DNA of 64,000 bases. Source: Xanthomarina gelatinilytica (GTDB lineage Bacteria > Bacteroidota > Bacteroidia > Flavobacteriales > Flavobacteriaceae). The stretch is from NCBI RefSeq assembly GCF_000348685.1, contig NZ_ANLA01000010.1, positions 1 through 64,000 on the forward strand, written 5' to 3'. Shown piece by piece: positions 41,809-51,533 of this stretch (its first letter is position 1; every line of letters starts with the position of its first letter). The notes beneath the pieces were generated by a model that was given only the letters and a program-made list of their open reading frames with translations, did not search any database and had not been told where the DNA came from. Made by a program: the position numbers and the translations under genes.

Positions 41809-42942
41809 TTACAAAACACCTTTTGTTGAAGGCAAAATCATTTTATTTACATCTCTTTTTACAGCCATTTTTATAGCTTTTGCAAAAGCTTTGAAAATAG
41901 CTTCTATTTTATGATGCTCGTTTGTCCCTTCTGCTTTAATGTTTAGGTTGCATTTAGCTCCATCTGTAAAAGACTTAAAAAAGTGCATAAACATTTCTGT
42001 TGGCATATGGCCTATCATTTCACGTTTAAATTGTGCTTCCCAAACCAACCAATTTCTACCTCCAAAATCTATAGCTACTTGTGCCAAACAGTCGTCCATG
42101 GGCAGACAGAAACCATATCGTTCCATCCCTAATTTATTCCCTAAAGCTTTTTCAAACAAGTTGCCCAGCGCAATAGCAGTATCTTCTATGGTATGGTGTT
42201 CATCTACTTCCAAATCTCCTGATACCTGAATGTTTAAATCCAATTGACCATGTTTTGCAATTTGGTCTAGCATGTGATCAAAAAAAGGAATCCCTGTTTG
42301 AATATTGCTTTGTCCCGTACCATCAAGGTTCAATGCCATTTTAATTTGAGTCTCCTGCGTAGTTAGCTCTAAATATCCAGTACGATCCCTTGTTTTTAAA
42401 AATGTATATATTTGTTCCCAACTATTGGTTTCCAGAGCTATATACGCATTTAAATCTTCTTGGTTTACCGAGATTTCATTAGTTCCAAGATAAGTTTCAT
42501 CGTTGATAAATATTCCTTTGCAACCTAAATTTTTAGCAAGTTCCATATCTGTCAATCGGTCTCCAATTACAAAAGAATTTGCCAAATCATATTCCGATGT
42601 AATATAGGAAGTCAACATTCCCGTATTTGGTTTTCTTGTTGACGCATTGTCTTTCGCAAAAGTTCTATCGATACATTGTTCTTTAAAGATGATGCCTTCA
42701 GCCTGAAAGGTTTTAATGATGAAATCATGGACTGGCCAAAAGGTGTTTTCTGGAAATGCCTCTGTACCCAGACCATCTTGATTGGTAACCATCACCAATT
42801 CAAAATCCAATTCCTTGGCAATTTTACTTAAATACTGAAATATATTTGGGTAAAAATCCAATTTGTCAAAAGCATCTATCTGCTCATCTTTGGTTTCTTT
42901 TATAAGGGTTCCATCCCTATCTATAAAAAGTACTTTTTTCAT
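41809..42942 (-). CDS. hisB: Bifunctional histidinol-phosphatase / imidazoleglycerol-phosphate dehydratase
   Basis: 377 residues with two domains. The N-terminal HAD phosphatase (1-165) has the nucleophile and acid D8/D10 in FIDRDGT and Cys/His Zn ligands of the loop, though the usual four-Cys zinc loop is not complete here. The C-terminal IGPD domain (about 185-377) has the metal-binding [12 protein letters not shown] and later [12 protein letters not shown]. It catalyses steps seven and nine of the pathway. Its ATG overlaps hisC by 4 bases. Confidence 0.95.
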   Translation of the reverse strand: MKKVLFIDRDGTLIKETKDEQIDAFDKLDFYPNIFQYLSKIAKELDFELVMVTNQDGLGTEAFPENTFWPVHDFIIKTFQAEGIIFKEQCIDRTFAKDNASTRKPNTGMLTSYITSEYDLANSFVIGDRLTDMELAKNLGCKGIFINDETYLGTNEISVNQEDLNAYIALETNSWEQIYTFLKTRDRTGYLELTTQETQIKMALNLDGTGQSNIQTGIPFFDHMLDQIAKHGQLDLNIQVSGDLEVDEHHTIEDTAIALGNLFEKALGNKLGMERYGFCLPMDDCLAQVAIDFGGRNWLVWEAQFKREMIGHMPTEMFMHFFKSFTDGAKCNLNIKAEGTNEHHKIEAIFKAFAKAIKMAVKRDVNKMILPSTKGVL

Positions 42943-43970
42943 TGTAAGTCTTTTAAGGTGTTAATTAAATTTTGGTTTTCTTTTGGTGTGCCAACGGTCA
43001 ATCGTAAACAATTTTCACATCCAAATTGAGTGCTTCTATTTCTTACAACTATGCCCTTCTCAACCAATTGTTTGTATCGCATTTGGGCATCATCCATTTT
43101 TACTAATAAAAAATTAGCCTGAGAAGGATAGACCTTTGAAATGAATTGTATGGTCTTTAATGTTGAAGTTAAAAGTGCTCTCTCAGATTTAATCAGCTCT
43201 ATTTCAGAAGCAATTTCAGTTAGGTTTTTCAGTCTTTTTAAAGCTGCTGATTGCGTCAAGGTATTTATGTTGTAAGGTGGTTTGATGTTATTTAATATGG
43301 ACACAATATCTTTTGAAGCATAGCAAATTCCCAATCTAATTCCTGCCAAACCAAAGGCTTTGGAAAATGTTTGAGTGATTACCAGGTTGGGAAATTCCTC
43401 CAGTCTTTGCAACCAGCTTTTTTGTTCAGAAAAATCTATATAAGCTTCATCCAAAACCACGATTCCCTGAAATGCCCTTAGCAACCTTTCCATGTCCAAT
43501 GGATTAAAACTGTTACCTGTTGGGTTGTTTGGAGAACACAAAAACAAGACCTTTGCATTGCTTATCTTGAGAATCTTGGATACTTGAAGGTTAAAAGAGG
43601 CTGTTAAAGGCACTTCAACAACTTCCAACGCATTTATGTTTGCCAACACTTGATACATGCCATAAGTTGGAGGTAAAGTAATGACTTTGTCTTTGTTGGG
43701 TTCACAAAAAGCTCTCAAAATCAAATCCAATGCTTCATCGCTACCATTTCCCAAAAGAATGTTTTCTGGAGCCACTTGCTTAATTTTTGAAAGTTCTGCT
43801 TTTAGAAGTTCTTGTTTTGGATCTGGATAACGGTTCATACCATTGTTAAAAGGGTTTTCATTGGCATCCAAAAATACCATCTCACCATTAATTTGCTGAT
43901 ACTCATCCCTTGCAGAAGTATAGGGTTTTAAGGCTTTTATATTGTCTCTAACTAAATTTAAAATATTCAT
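42939..43970 (-). CDS. hisC: Histidinol-phosphate aminotransferase
   Basis: 343 residues, class II PLP aminotransferase. The PLP lysine lies in [14 protein letters not shown] (near 208), and the phosphate-binding [16 protein letters not shown] and SPNNPTG motifs are present. It converts imidazole acetol-phosphate to histidinol phosphate. It overlaps hisD and hisB by 4 bases each. Confidence 0.95.
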   Translation of the reverse strand: MNILNLVRDNIKALKPYTSARDEYQQINGEMVFLDANENPFNNGMNRYPDPKQELLKAELSKIKQVAPENILLGNGSDEALDLILRAFCEPNKDKVITLPPTYGMYQVLANINALEVVEVPLTASFNLQVSKILKISNAKVLFLCSPNNPTGNSFNPLDMERLLRAFQGIVVLDEAYIDFSEQKSWLQRLEEFPNLVITQTFSKAFGLAGIRLGICYASKDIVSILNNIKPPYNINTLTQSAALKRLKNLTEIASEIELIKSERALLTSTLKTIQFISKVYPSQANFLLVKMDDAQMRYKQLVEKGIVVRNRSTQFGCENCLRLTVGTPKENQNLINTLKDLQ

Positions 43971-45250
43971 GATATGTCCTTTAATCTTATGGAAACAGCA
44001 TTTTTATGAGCTTGCAAGCCTTCGGCCTCAGCCATTAATTCAATGGCTGGCCCAATATTTTTCAAGCCTTGTTTTGAGATGTTCTGAAACGTGATACTTT
44101 TTGTAAAGCTATCTAAATTCACTCCTGAATACACATTACTGAATCCGTTTGTTGGTAAGGTATGGTTGGTACCAGAGGCATAATCTCCTGCACTTTCGGG
44201 TGTGTAATTACCAATAAAAACCGAGCCTGCATTAAGAATATTGTCAACAAAGTAATCATTGTTTTTTGTAGCAATAATCAAATGCTCTGGCGCATAGGCA
44301 TTAATTAAATCCAATGCATCGGTCTCTTGCTGCATATATATAAATTTGGAATTGGATATGGCTTTTTCCGCAATCGCTTTTCTTGGCAAGTCCAAAAGTT
44401 GCTTGGATATTTCGTTTTGTACTCTTTTAATGAATGCTTCGGAAGAGGAAACCAAAACAACCTGACTATCCACTCCATGTTCTGCCTGACTTAACAAATC
44501 GGATGCCACATAAGCTGCCTGAGCCGATTGATCTGCCACCACAAGCAGTTCACTTGGTCCAGCAGGCATATCTATTGCAACACCATATTTTGTGGCCAAC
44601 TGTTTGGCAACGGTTACAAACTGGTTGCCTGGTCCAAATATCTTAAATATTCGAGGCATGGTTTTGGTTCCAAAGGTCATGCCTGCAATAGCCTGAATGC
44701 CACCTACTTTATAGATTTTATCAATGCCACAAAGTTTTGCTGTATATAAAATTTCATTGGCAACCTTACCTTCTTTATTTGGAGGTGTGCACAGCACAAT
44801 GTCCTTACATCCTGCTATTGTTGCAGGAATAGCCAACATTAAAACCGTGGAAAACAATGGAGCGGTACCTCCAGGAATGTACAAGCCTATCTTTTCTATT
44901 GGTCTTTTTTCCTGCCAACAAACCACACCTGGAGTGGTTTCAACTTCCAATTTATCGGTTTTTTGCGCTTGGTGAAATTTCTCAATATTGGATTTTGCAA
45001 GTTTGATGGCTCTTTTCAGTTCCTCTAAAACCAAATTGGAAGCCAATTCCATTTCTTCTTCAGTTACCATGTTGCATTGCTGTGAAGCACCATCAAAAAG
45101 TTCGGTGTATTTTTTTATGGCTGCATCTCCATGACGCTTAACATCATCAAAAATCTGATTGACGGTAAGCTCTATGTTTTCCATGTTTTGTGTGGGTCTT
45201 TTTAAAATTGAAGCCCAAATTTTTCTATTTGGATTTATTATTGTTTTCAT
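43967..45250 (-). CDS. hisD: Histidinol dehydrogenase
   Basis: 427 residues. The zinc/NAD-binding motifs include IDMPAGPSELLVVAD, the conserved QAEHGVDSQVVLV with catalytic histidine, and YAPEHLII near 330. ASGTNHTLPT near the C terminus is also typical. It oxidises histidinol to histidine in two steps in the cytoplasm. Starts 1 base after hisG stops. Confidence 0.95.
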   Translation of the reverse strand: MKTIINPNRKIWASILKRPTQNMENIELTVNQIFDDVKRHGDAAIKKYTELFDGASQQCNMVTEEEMELASNLVLEELKRAIKLAKSNIEKFHQAQKTDKLEVETTPGVVCWQEKRPIEKIGLYIPGGTAPLFSTVLMLAIPATIAGCKDIVLCTPPNKEGKVANEILYTAKLCGIDKIYKVGGIQAIAGMTFGTKTMPRIFKIFGPGNQFVTVAKQLATKYGVAIDMPAGPSELLVVADQSAQAAYVASDLLSQAEHGVDSQVVLVSSSEAFIKRVQNEISKQLLDLPRKAIAEKAISNSKFIYMQQETDALDLINAYAPEHLIIATKNNDYFVDNILNAGSVFIGNYTPESAGDYASGTNHTLPTNGFSNVYSGVNLDSFTKSITFQNISKQGLKNIGPAIELMAEAEGLQAHKNAVSIRLKDIS

Positions 45251-45251
45251 A

Positions 45252-46109
45252 TTAAATTACCATATTTTCTATAGGACAAACCAAAATACCTTCAGCTCCT
45301 TGAGCCTTTAGTTTGTCTATAATTTGCCAAAAATCATTTTTATTAATTACTGAATGTAAGGAGCTCCATCCTGCTTCTGCCAAAGGCAAAATGGTTGGGC
45401 TTTTCATTCCTGGAAGGATTTCAATGATGTCTGGAATCTTATTGTTAGGTGCATTTAAAAGCACATATTTGTTTTGTCTTCCTTTTAAAACAGATTGAAA
45501 CCGAAATTTTAACTTGTTTAAAATATTTTTACTTTCATTGGAAATCAATGGAGATTCTGCCAAAACAGCTTCAGACTGTAAAAGCACATCAACTTCCTTT
45601 AAATTGTTTTTAAATAAGGTGCTACCACTGGAAACAATGTCCACAATGGCATCTGCAAGACCAATATTTGGCGTAATTTCAACAGAACCATTAATGATAT
45701 GCAGATTGGCTTTAATTTGATTTTTGTTTAAAAAAGCTTGAACCGTATTGGGATATGAAGTTGCAATACGCTTGCCTTGCAAATCCTTTAAGGATTTGAA
45801 CTGGATGTTTTTGGGAACGGCCAAAGACAGCCTACATGAGGAAAATCCTAATTTTTCAATAATTGGAATGTCTTGTCCCTTTTCAATCAACACATTTTCA
45901 CCTATAATGGCTGCATCTACAATGCCATCCCTTAAATACTGAGGGATATCGCCATTGCGCAAATAAAACACTTCTAAGGGAAAATTTTTAGCTGAGGCTT
46001 TTAATTGGTCTCTGCCATTGTCTATGGAAATCCCAACATCTTTCAGGATTTTCATGGAGTCGTCGTGTAAACGACCCGATTTTTGAACTGCAATTTTTAA
46101 TTTACTCAT
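45252..46109 (-). CDS. hisG: ATP phosphoribosyltransferase, long form
   Basis: 285 residues from ATG 46109; a TTG four codons upstream is less likely. It is the long form with a C-terminal ACT-like regulatory domain (about 215-285), so feedback inhibition by histidine is expected without HisZ. The PRPP loop DIVSSGSTLFKNN is readable near 165. It catalyses the committed step. First structural gene after the leader peptide and attenuator at 46203-46321. Confidence 0.95.
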   Translation of the reverse strand: MSKLKIAVQKSGRLHDDSMKILKDVGISIDNGRDQLKASAKNFPLEVFYLRNGDIPQYLRDGIVDAAIIGENVLIEKGQDIPIIEKLGFSSCRLSLAVPKNIQFKSLKDLQGKRIATSYPNTVQAFLNKNQIKANLHIINGSVEITPNIGLADAIVDIVSSGSTLFKNNLKEVDVLLQSEAVLAESPLISNESKNILNKLKFRFQSVLKGRQNKYVLLNAPNNKIPDIIEILPGMKSPTILPLAEAGWSSLHSVINKNDFWQIIDKLKAQGAEGILVCPIENMVI

Positions 46110-46202
46110 AATTATTCCCAACTAAATGGGCATTTGTTTAATTAGTAATCTAATTGTTTGAGTAAACCTTTTTGGGAAGACATTTTCAATGTCATGAAAA
46201 AC

Positions 46203-46233
46203 AAAACCCGTTTGATTTACTCAAACGGGTTTT
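46203..46233 (-). terminator. his operon attenuator: terminator hairpin
   Basis: On the minus strand AAAACCCGTTTGA (46233-46221), loop GTAAA, TCAAACGGGTTTT (46215-46203), then GTTTTT. It lies 32 bases after the leader-peptide stop and 93 bases before hisG. Its 5' part CGTTTGAGT (46227-46219) can pair instead with the upstream ACTCAAGCG (46279-46271; 9 bp with one G-U), forming an antiterminator. Confidence 0.85.
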
Positions 46234-46264
46234 TTTAAATATCTTGATTTTATTCAATACATTT

Positions 46265-46321
46265 TCAGCTCGCTTGAGTGCCAGAATGAAAATGATGATG
46301 ATGTAATTGAATAAATGTCAT
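46265..46321 (-). CDS. hisL: his operon leader peptide
   Basis: An 18-residue reading frame, ATG at 46321 to TGA at 46265, encoding MTFIQLHHHHFHSGTQAS: five His codons within six positions. The codons for Thr-Gln-Ala (46279-46271) form the antiterminator arm. Ribosomes stalling at the His codons for lack of charged tRNA-His would leave that arm free and prevent the terminator; ribosomes reaching the stop would cover it. This is the classical hisL attenuation logic, not previously annotated here and too short for ordinary gene calling. Confidence 0.85.
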   Translation of the reverse strand: MTFIQLHHHHFHSGTQAS

Positions 46322-46340
46322 GTTTCTTTTTTTGTGAATA

Positions 46341-46365
46341 CAAAGATTGTAAATAAAAATTTACA
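46341..46365 (-). promoter_or_regulatory. Promoter region of the his operon
   Basis: Minus-strand AATCTTTG (46348-46341) is one mismatch from TAnnTTTG and 20 bases before the leader ATG. A perfect inverted repeat TGTAAAT-AAAA-ATTTACA (46348-46365) overlaps the spacer and could be an operator or the end of the upstream SPFH transcript. No well-spaced TTG. Confidence 0.45.
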
Positions 46366-46388
46366 AATCCTAAACAAATTGAAAATTT

Positions 46389-47204
46389 TTATTGATTTCC
46401 AAGTATAATAGGCATTCCAGAGTCTCCTGAACCAATTACAATAACTTTACTGTTAGTAGATTCTGATAGTTTAATGGTGGCTTCAATACCTTTATCCTGT
46501 AAAATTTTATCGGTTAAAGAGGCGCTTAAAATTCTATTGGCATCTGCTTTACCTTGGGCTTCAATAATTTGTTTTTCTGCTTCTTTGGCTGCCGTAACCA
46601 ATCTAAATTCGTATTCCAACGACTCTTGTTCCTGTTTTAATTTACGCTCAATGGCATCTTTTATAGTTGGAGGCAAAGTAACATCGCGAACCAAAACTTC
46701 GTTTAATTGAATGTATTGATCTTCCACAATTTTTTTGGTTTCCTCAAAAATTTCTTGTTGTATGGCATCACGTTTGCTGGAATATAATTGTTCTGGTGTA
46801 TAACGACCTACAACACTTCTGGCTGCTGAACGTATGGCTGGCAATAAAACACGTTCTTTATACATTTCACTTTTTTCTTGGTGCAGTTTCCCCAAATTTG
46901 CATAATCTGGCTGAAACCATACAGAAGCTTCCAGTTTAATATCCAGACCATTGGAGGACAGCACATTCATTTTTTCCAAAATCTCTTGCTGGCGCACTTC
47001 ATAAACAAAAACCTTGTTCCAAGGCGCTACAATATGAAAGCCTTCACCTAAGGGAGCTTCGTCTGTAACAACTCCTCCCCCAAATGTTTTATAGAGCACA
47101 CCTGCTTCTCCAGACCCGATGGTTATGGCAGATTTAGCAAGTACAATAATTAAAACAATAGCAATAATAATAGTTGGCAAAGCCACTTTAGGTAATTTTT
47201 CCAT
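46389..47204 (-). CDS. SPFH/prohibitin-family membrane protein
   Basis: 271 residues: one N-terminal membrane segment (about 8-27), an SPFH (band 7) domain (about 30-200), and a coiled-coil tail rich in Ala/Glu/Lys (about 180-240, EYEFRLVTAAKEAEKQIIEAQGKADANR). Prohibitin-type members assemble into rings or cages in the inner membrane and modulate proteases such as FtsH. The last gene of the fabG-VWA-SPFH run, with 14 bases to the VWA gene. Confidence 0.92.
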   Translation of the reverse strand: MEKLPKVALPTIIIAIVLIIVLAKSAITIGSGEAGVLYKTFGGGVVTDEAPLGEGFHIVAPWNKVFVYEVRQQEILEKMNVLSSNGLDIKLEASVWFQPDYANLGKLHQEKSEMYKERVLLPAIRSAARSVVGRYTPEQLYSSKRDAIQQEIFEETKKIVEDQYIQLNEVLVRDVTLPPTIKDAIERKLKQEQESLEYEFRLVTAAKEAEKQIIEAQGKADANRILSASLTDKILQDKGIEATIKLSESTNSKVIVIGSGDSGMPIILGNQ

Positions 47205-47218
47205 ATATCAATTAAAAT

Positions 47219-49252
47219 TTAAATTAATCCGTTATATTTTCTAATAAACCATTCGGCCGAAAGGCTCAAAACAATCAATATCAGAAGATATTTCCAATCT
47301 ATCAAAGGTACAACATTTTTATGGCTCTTTTGGATTGCTTTATATCTTTCGTCATTTAATAAGTCAGATATCAACTCATTGCTATTGGCAACAAAATAGC
47401 TCTTGCCATTGCTGTTGTTTGCAATTTGATGAAGTTTATAATGGTTTGCATTTAAGAATTGTTGCTCAATGTTGTAATCCAAGATTTTAAAAGTACCTGA
47501 CTTGGATATTTTTTCGTTGGTGGCACTTACCACAAACTCGTACTCTGAAGCAGGTAAATTGCTTAAATCCACTTGATAATAGTTATTTTTTAAGATGAAT
47601 GGAAACGTTTTACTTTCTTCTGATATTTTATCTGTAACTTTAATTGAAAGGGATTCTTTAGAATCAAACTCATAATTTTTATTGAAAAATTGCGCTTTGA
47701 TCAATACACTGGAGTTTCCTTCATAAAAAGAGTTATAATCTAAACTGAGTCTGGTTTTTCTTTCTGTGGATGCCAGATACTGAACAAGTTTTCCAATAAA
47801 ATTATCAAAATTGTTGAAAGATTTATCCATTAAATAACTTTGGGCACGCCATTGCCAGATGTTTTCACCAAACAATATAGCTTCCCTTCTTCCTTGATGT
47901 TCTAAAGTTGCCAGTAAGCTTTCTTGTGTGGCAATATTTCCAACTTTTTTAAACAAAACAGTTTGGAAAGGGACTTTAAACTGTGGTTCCCCAAAACTGG
48001 ATTTTAGAGGTGGAAACGATTCAAATTCCAAATCTTCTACAATAAAGTTTGAAAACCCTGTGTTTAAAACAGCTTGATAATCTTCAGTTTGGTTTGTGAT
48101 TTCAAGAGCAACATTCAAATTCAAACTGTTAAGATATCTCCAATTGGTTTTGGTTCCTGAAATTAAAAAATAATTATTGTTTGAATTCTTTAAAAAATCA
48201 AAAACCTGATTAAAGTTATTGTTTGGCTGATACAATATAACCAATTGAAATTCATTACTTTTTAAAATATATTCTTTCGGGTTTAATATATTGACCTGGC
48301 GCTGTTCGTTGGCTTCTATGCTCTTTTTTAACGCACCTAAATCTGGATGCAAAATATCTGAAACTATGGCCACATTTGTTTTTTGGTCTATTATTTCAAC
48401 AGCAAATTCCTTTTGGTTGTTTACTTTGTTTTTCTCGTTTTCAAGCGGTTCCAAAACTGCTGTATAGCTTTGTACACCCACTTGATTTGCCGGTAAGTAA
48501 AAGTTTAAGATTTTGGAATTGTTTTCCTTTGAAAAACTTACTGTTTCGGAATACACTATGGCAGCACCTTGTTGTACTATAAAATTGGTGTTCAATGCAG
48601 CTTCACCATGATATACCAAAATCACTTCCACAGGAAATTTATTTTTTAAATAGGCATACTTATTGACATTTAACTGCTGAATCTTTAAATCTGAATATAC
48701 AGTTGAATCACCCAAAACGACCGAGTAAATGGGCTGTTTGTATTTTTGAGCCGAAAAAACATAATCGTTACCAATGGTTTGGTTCCCATCTGTGATTAAA
48801 ACTGTTGGCGAGATGCTTTGCTTATATATTTGATTGAATTCCTTGAACACCACATCCAGGTTGGATTGTTTTTGTTTAAAGTTTATAGAATCCGTTAAAC
48901 TTACTTGATCGCCAAAAGCATATACTTGCACATCAAATTTTTCTTGCACTTGAGGGTGGGATATTATTTTATCCAACAAATTCAAGGCATTGTCATCTTG
49001 TTTTAAATAAGTTATGGAACTGGAATTATCTACAGCTAAAACCAGGTTTGGTTTTTCAAGATATACATTTTTGCTTTCAAATTTTGGGTTGATGAGCAAT
49101 ACCAACAACGAGAAAACAGAAACAAACCTCAATGCAGCGAGAACCATTTGCCTGTTGGACAATTGTTTCACTTTGTATTTATACTGAAAAAGCGCTACAA
49201 GTAGCGCTATGATTACAGATATAATAATATATATAATTGTTTCTGTTTGCAT
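47219..49252 (-). CDS. Large membrane protein with VWA-like domain
   Basis: 677 residues: two N-terminal membrane segments (about 5-22 and 37-57), then a von Willebrand factor A-like domain starting LVLAVDNSSSI near 75 (MIDAS-type D-x-S-x-S), a long extracytoplasmic region and a final membrane segment near 655. The layout resembles BatA/BatB-associated proteins of Bacteroidota without a full Bat operon around it. It may scaffold proteins in the periplasm. Function not established. Starts 5 bases after fabG. Confidence 0.82.
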   Translation of the reverse strand: MQTETIIYIIISVIIALLVALFQYKYKVKQLSNRQMVLAALRFVSVFSLLVLLINPKFESKNVYLEKPNLVLAVDNSSSITYLKQDDNALNLLDKIISHPQVQEKFDVQVYAFGDQVSLTDSINFKQKQSNLDVVFKEFNQIYKQSISPTVLITDGNQTIGNDYVFSAQKYKQPIYSVVLGDSTVYSDLKIQQLNVNKYAYLKNKFPVEVILVYHGEAALNTNFIVQQGAAIVYSETVSFSKENNSKILNFYLPANQVGVQSYTAVLEPLENEKNKVNNQKEFAVEIIDQKTNVAIVSDILHPDLGALKKSIEANEQRQVNILNPKEYILKSNEFQLVILYQPNNNFNQVFDFLKNSNNNYFLISGTKTNWRYLNSLNLNVALEITNQTEDYQAVLNTGFSNFIVEDLEFESFPPLKSSFGEPQFKVPFQTVLFKKVGNIATQESLLATLEHQGRREAILFGENIWQWRAQSYLMDKSFNNFDNFIGKLVQYLASTERKTRLSLDYNSFYEGNSSVLIKAQFFNKNYEFDSKESLSIKVTDKISEESKTFPFILKNNYYQVDLSNLPASEYEFVVSATNEKISKSGTFKILDYNIEQQFLNANHYKLHQIANNSNGKSYFVANSNELISDLLNDERYKAIQKSHKNVVPLIDWKYLLILIVLSLSAEWFIRKYNGLI

Positions 49253-49257
49253 GTATA

Positions 49258-50004
49258 TTACGTTAGCATACCACCATCCACATGAATGGTTTGTCCTGTA
49301 ATGTAAGAACTCATATCACTAGCAAGGAACACGCACACATTGGCAATATCTTCAGGGGTTCCTCCACGTTTTAATGGGATACCATCTCTCCATCCTTTTA
49401 CGGTTGCTTCGTCTAATTTGGCTGTCATTTCGGTTTCTATAAATCCAGGAGCGATCACGTTGCTTCTTATGTTTCTGGAACCCAATTCCAAAGCCACAGA
49501 CTTAGAGAATCCAATAATTCCAGCTTTTGAGGCTGCATAGTTGGTTTGACCAGCATTTCCTTTAACACCAACCACAGAACTCATGTTAATGATAGAGCCA
49601 CTACGTTGTTTTAACATGGTACGTTGTACAGCTTTTGTCATGTTAAACACAGATTTTAAATTGACTTCAATCACTTTATCAAAGTCTTCTTCTGTGATAC
49701 GCATTAAAAGGTTATCCTTTGTAATCCCAGCATTATTGACCAAAATATCTATGGTTCCAAATTCTGCCACCACAGCATCTGCCAATTCCTGAGCCTCCTT
49801 AAAGTCCGCAGCATTGCTTTTATAGCCTTTGGCTTTAATACCAAGCGCATTCAATTCGTTTTCAAGTTCGTTGGCAGCTTCTACAGATGAACTGTATGTA
49901 AAAGCCACATTGGCACCTTGTTGAGCAAAAACTTGAGCAATCCCTTTACCTATTCCACGACTTGCTCCAGTAATTATGGCTGTTTTTCCTTCTAATAATT
50001 TCAT
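49258..50004 (-). CDS. fabG: 3-oxoacyl-ACP reductase
   Basis: 248 residues, short-chain dehydrogenase. The cofactor motif TGASRGIGKG (NADPH-type, with Arg after Ser), catalytic Ser in INMSSVVGVKGNAGQ, and Y-x-x-x-K in TNYAASKAG are all present. It reduces 3-oxoacyl-ACP in fatty acid elongation. First gene of a run with the VWA and SPFH proteins; a candidate promoter lies at 50095-50102. Confidence 0.95.
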   Translation of the reverse strand: MKLLEGKTAIITGASRGIGKGIAQVFAQQGANVAFTYSSSVEAANELENELNALGIKAKGYKSNAADFKEAQELADAVVAEFGTIDILVNNAGITKDNLLMRITEEDFDKVIEVNLKSVFNMTKAVQRTMLKQRSGSIINMSSVVGVKGNAGQTNYAASKAGIIGFSKSVALELGSRNIRSNVIAPGFIETEMTAKLDEATVKGWRDGIPLKRGGTPEDIANVCVFLASDMSSYITGQTIHVDGGMLT

Positions 50005-50094
50005 TCTAAATAATTTTTGGCTACGAATCCGTTTGTTTTAAACAAGAAACACGAATGTTTATTTAGGTTGATTCGTTTGGTTGATTTCTATTTT

Positions 50095-50102
50095 CAAATA
50101 TA
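50095..50102 (-). promoter_or_regulatory. Candidate -7 element upstream of fabG
   Basis: The minus strand reads TATATTTG, exact to TAnnTTTG, 91 bases before the fabG ATG. The leader in between contains repeated ACGAAT/ATTCGT words (about 50023, 50051 and 50071). No well-spaced TTG. Confidence 0.4.
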
Positions 50103-50126
50103 ACGATAAGAAGTTATAAGAAATAA

Positions 50127-50164
50127 AAAACCTCATAAAATTAAGATGAATTTATGAGGTTTTA
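50127..50164 (-). terminator. Rho-independent terminator after sucD
   Basis: AAAACCTCATAAA (50127-50139) pairs with TTTATGAGGTTTT (50151-50163). On the minus strand it ends the sucD transcript, with a T-rich tract following. It separates the lpx/sucD group from fabG. Confidence 0.75.
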
Positions 50165-50182
50165 TGATGCATTATAAGGATA

Positions 50183-51055
50183 TTATCCTAAAACTTCCTT
50201 TACTTTTTTTCCTATTTCGGCTGGAGAATCTACCACATGAATCCCACAAGCTCTCATAATTTTCTTTTTTGCTTGCGCTGTATCATCACTTCCACCAACA
50301 ATGGCACCAGCATGACCCATGGTTCTACCTGCAGGAGCAGTTTCACCGGCTATAAATCCTACAATAGGTTTTTTACTTCCACTCGCTTTGTACCAATTGG
50401 CAGCATCGGCTTCCAACTGTCCTCCAATTTCACCAATCATCACAACTGCTTCAGTTTCTGGGTCGTTAATCAGTAATTCAACAGCTTCTTTGGTTGTGGT
50501 TCCAATAATTGGGTCTCCACCAATTCCAATAGCAGTTGTTATACCCAAACCTTGTTTTACCACTTGGTCTGCTGCTTCGTAGGTTAAAGTACCTGATTTA
50601 GAAACAATTCCTACTTTTCCTTTTTTGAAAACAAATCCTGGCATGATACCTACTTTGGCCTCTCCTGGAGTAATCACTCCTGGACAGTTAGGGCCAATTA
50701 ACCTGCAATCTCTATTTTTAATATAGTTGGCAGCTTTTATCATATCTCCAACAGGAATACCTTCTGTAATGGTAATAATAACTTTTATTCCAGCATCGGC
50801 AGCTTCCATGATGGCATCTGCAGCAAAAGCTGGTGGCACAAAAATAATTGTGGTATCAGCACCTGCTTGTTCTACAGCATCCTGAACTGTATTGAAAACT
50901 GGCCTGTCCAGATGGGTTTGCCCACCTTTTCCTGGAGTTACACCACCTACCACATTGGTTCCATATTCAATCATTTGTCCTGCATGAAATGTTCCTTCGC
51001 TTCCTGTGAAACCCTGTACTATTATTTTTGAATTTTTATTAACTAAAACGCTCAT
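50183..51055 (-). CDS. sucD: Succinyl-CoA synthetase alpha subunit
   Basis: 290 residues. The CoA-binding Rossmann domain begins [19 protein letters not shown], and the active-site His is in [13 protein letters not shown] (near 247) of the ligase domain. [10 protein letters not shown] is also typical. It makes succinate and ATP/GTP from succinyl-CoA in the TCA cycle with SucC, which is not in this window. Candidate -7 at 51090-51097. Confidence 0.95.
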   Translation of the reverse strand: MSVLVNKNSKIIVQGFTGSEGTFHAGQMIEYGTNVVGGVTPGKGGQTHLDRPVFNTVQDAVEQAGADTTIIFVPPAFAADAIMEAADAGIKVIITITEGIPVGDMIKAANYIKNRDCRLIGPNCPGVITPGEAKVGIMPGFVFKKGKVGIVSKSGTLTYEAADQVVKQGLGITTAIGIGGDPIIGTTTKEAVELLINDPETEAVVMIGEIGGQLEADAANWYKASGSKKPIVGFIAGETAPAGRTMGHAGAIVGGSDDTAQAKKKIMRACGIHVVDSPAEIGKKVKEVLG

Positions 51056-51089
51056 TATTGATTAATTTTTTTATGTTTTTTAAACGTTG

Positions 51090-51097
51090 CAAAAGTA
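51090..51097 (-). promoter_or_regulatory. Candidate -7 element of sucD
   Basis: The minus strand reads TACTTTTG, an exact TAnnTTTG match, 35 bases before the sucD ATG. The nearest TTG (51112-51110) is only 12 bases further up, short of the usual spacing. Confidence 0.45.
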
Positions 51098-51125
51098 TGT
51101 TTTTAAGTGCAATTTATAAAGTGTT

Positions 51126-51533
51126 TTAAACTTTAATTTCTGAAAAAGAATTGGACTGTATGGCTTTATCGTTAGTCAGCTGACTCATTTGATATCCTCT
51201 ATAGAGCTTATTGTCCTTTACTTCCCAAATACTTATGTAATGTGCCAAAGGGGTTTCTTCGTCATCATTTTCAATGGTTCTGGCATAAACAGTATGTCTT
51301 GACGTTACATATGAACCTTCTTCCAAAAGGTGACTGACCTCGTATCGCAAAGACACGTAACTGTTGTTTATGTTCTTAAAAAAATCCAATATATCTTTAT
51401 ACTTCAAAATCTTAAAATCTTTACTGCTGTTCCAATGCAGTTCACAATCTTTATGATAAAACTGCTCGACAAGATCTAAATTGTTTACAATATCGGACTC
51501 ATAAAACTGGATTAACAACTCTTTAGGGCTCAT
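51126..51533 (-). CDS. NTF2/SnoaL-like protein
   Basis: 135 residues with the cone-shaped alpha+beta fold pattern of SnoaL-like/NTF2 proteins: an N-terminal helix (PKELLIQFYESDIVNNLDLV), the FYHKDCELHW strand and four later strands (SLRYEVSHLLEEGSYVTSRHTVYAR, HYISIWEVKDNKLYRGYQ). Such folds bind small hydrophobic ligands or act as isomerases or cyclases; residues at the pocket cannot be assigned here. It starts 1 base after the LpxD-like gene stops. Confidence 0.85.
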   Translation of the reverse strand: MSPKELLIQFYESDIVNNLDLVEQFYHKDCELHWNSSKDFKILKYKDILDFFKNINNSYVSLRYEVSHLLEEGSYVTSRHTVYARTIENDDEETPLAHYISIWEVKDNKLYRGYQMSQLTNDKAIQSNSFSEIKV

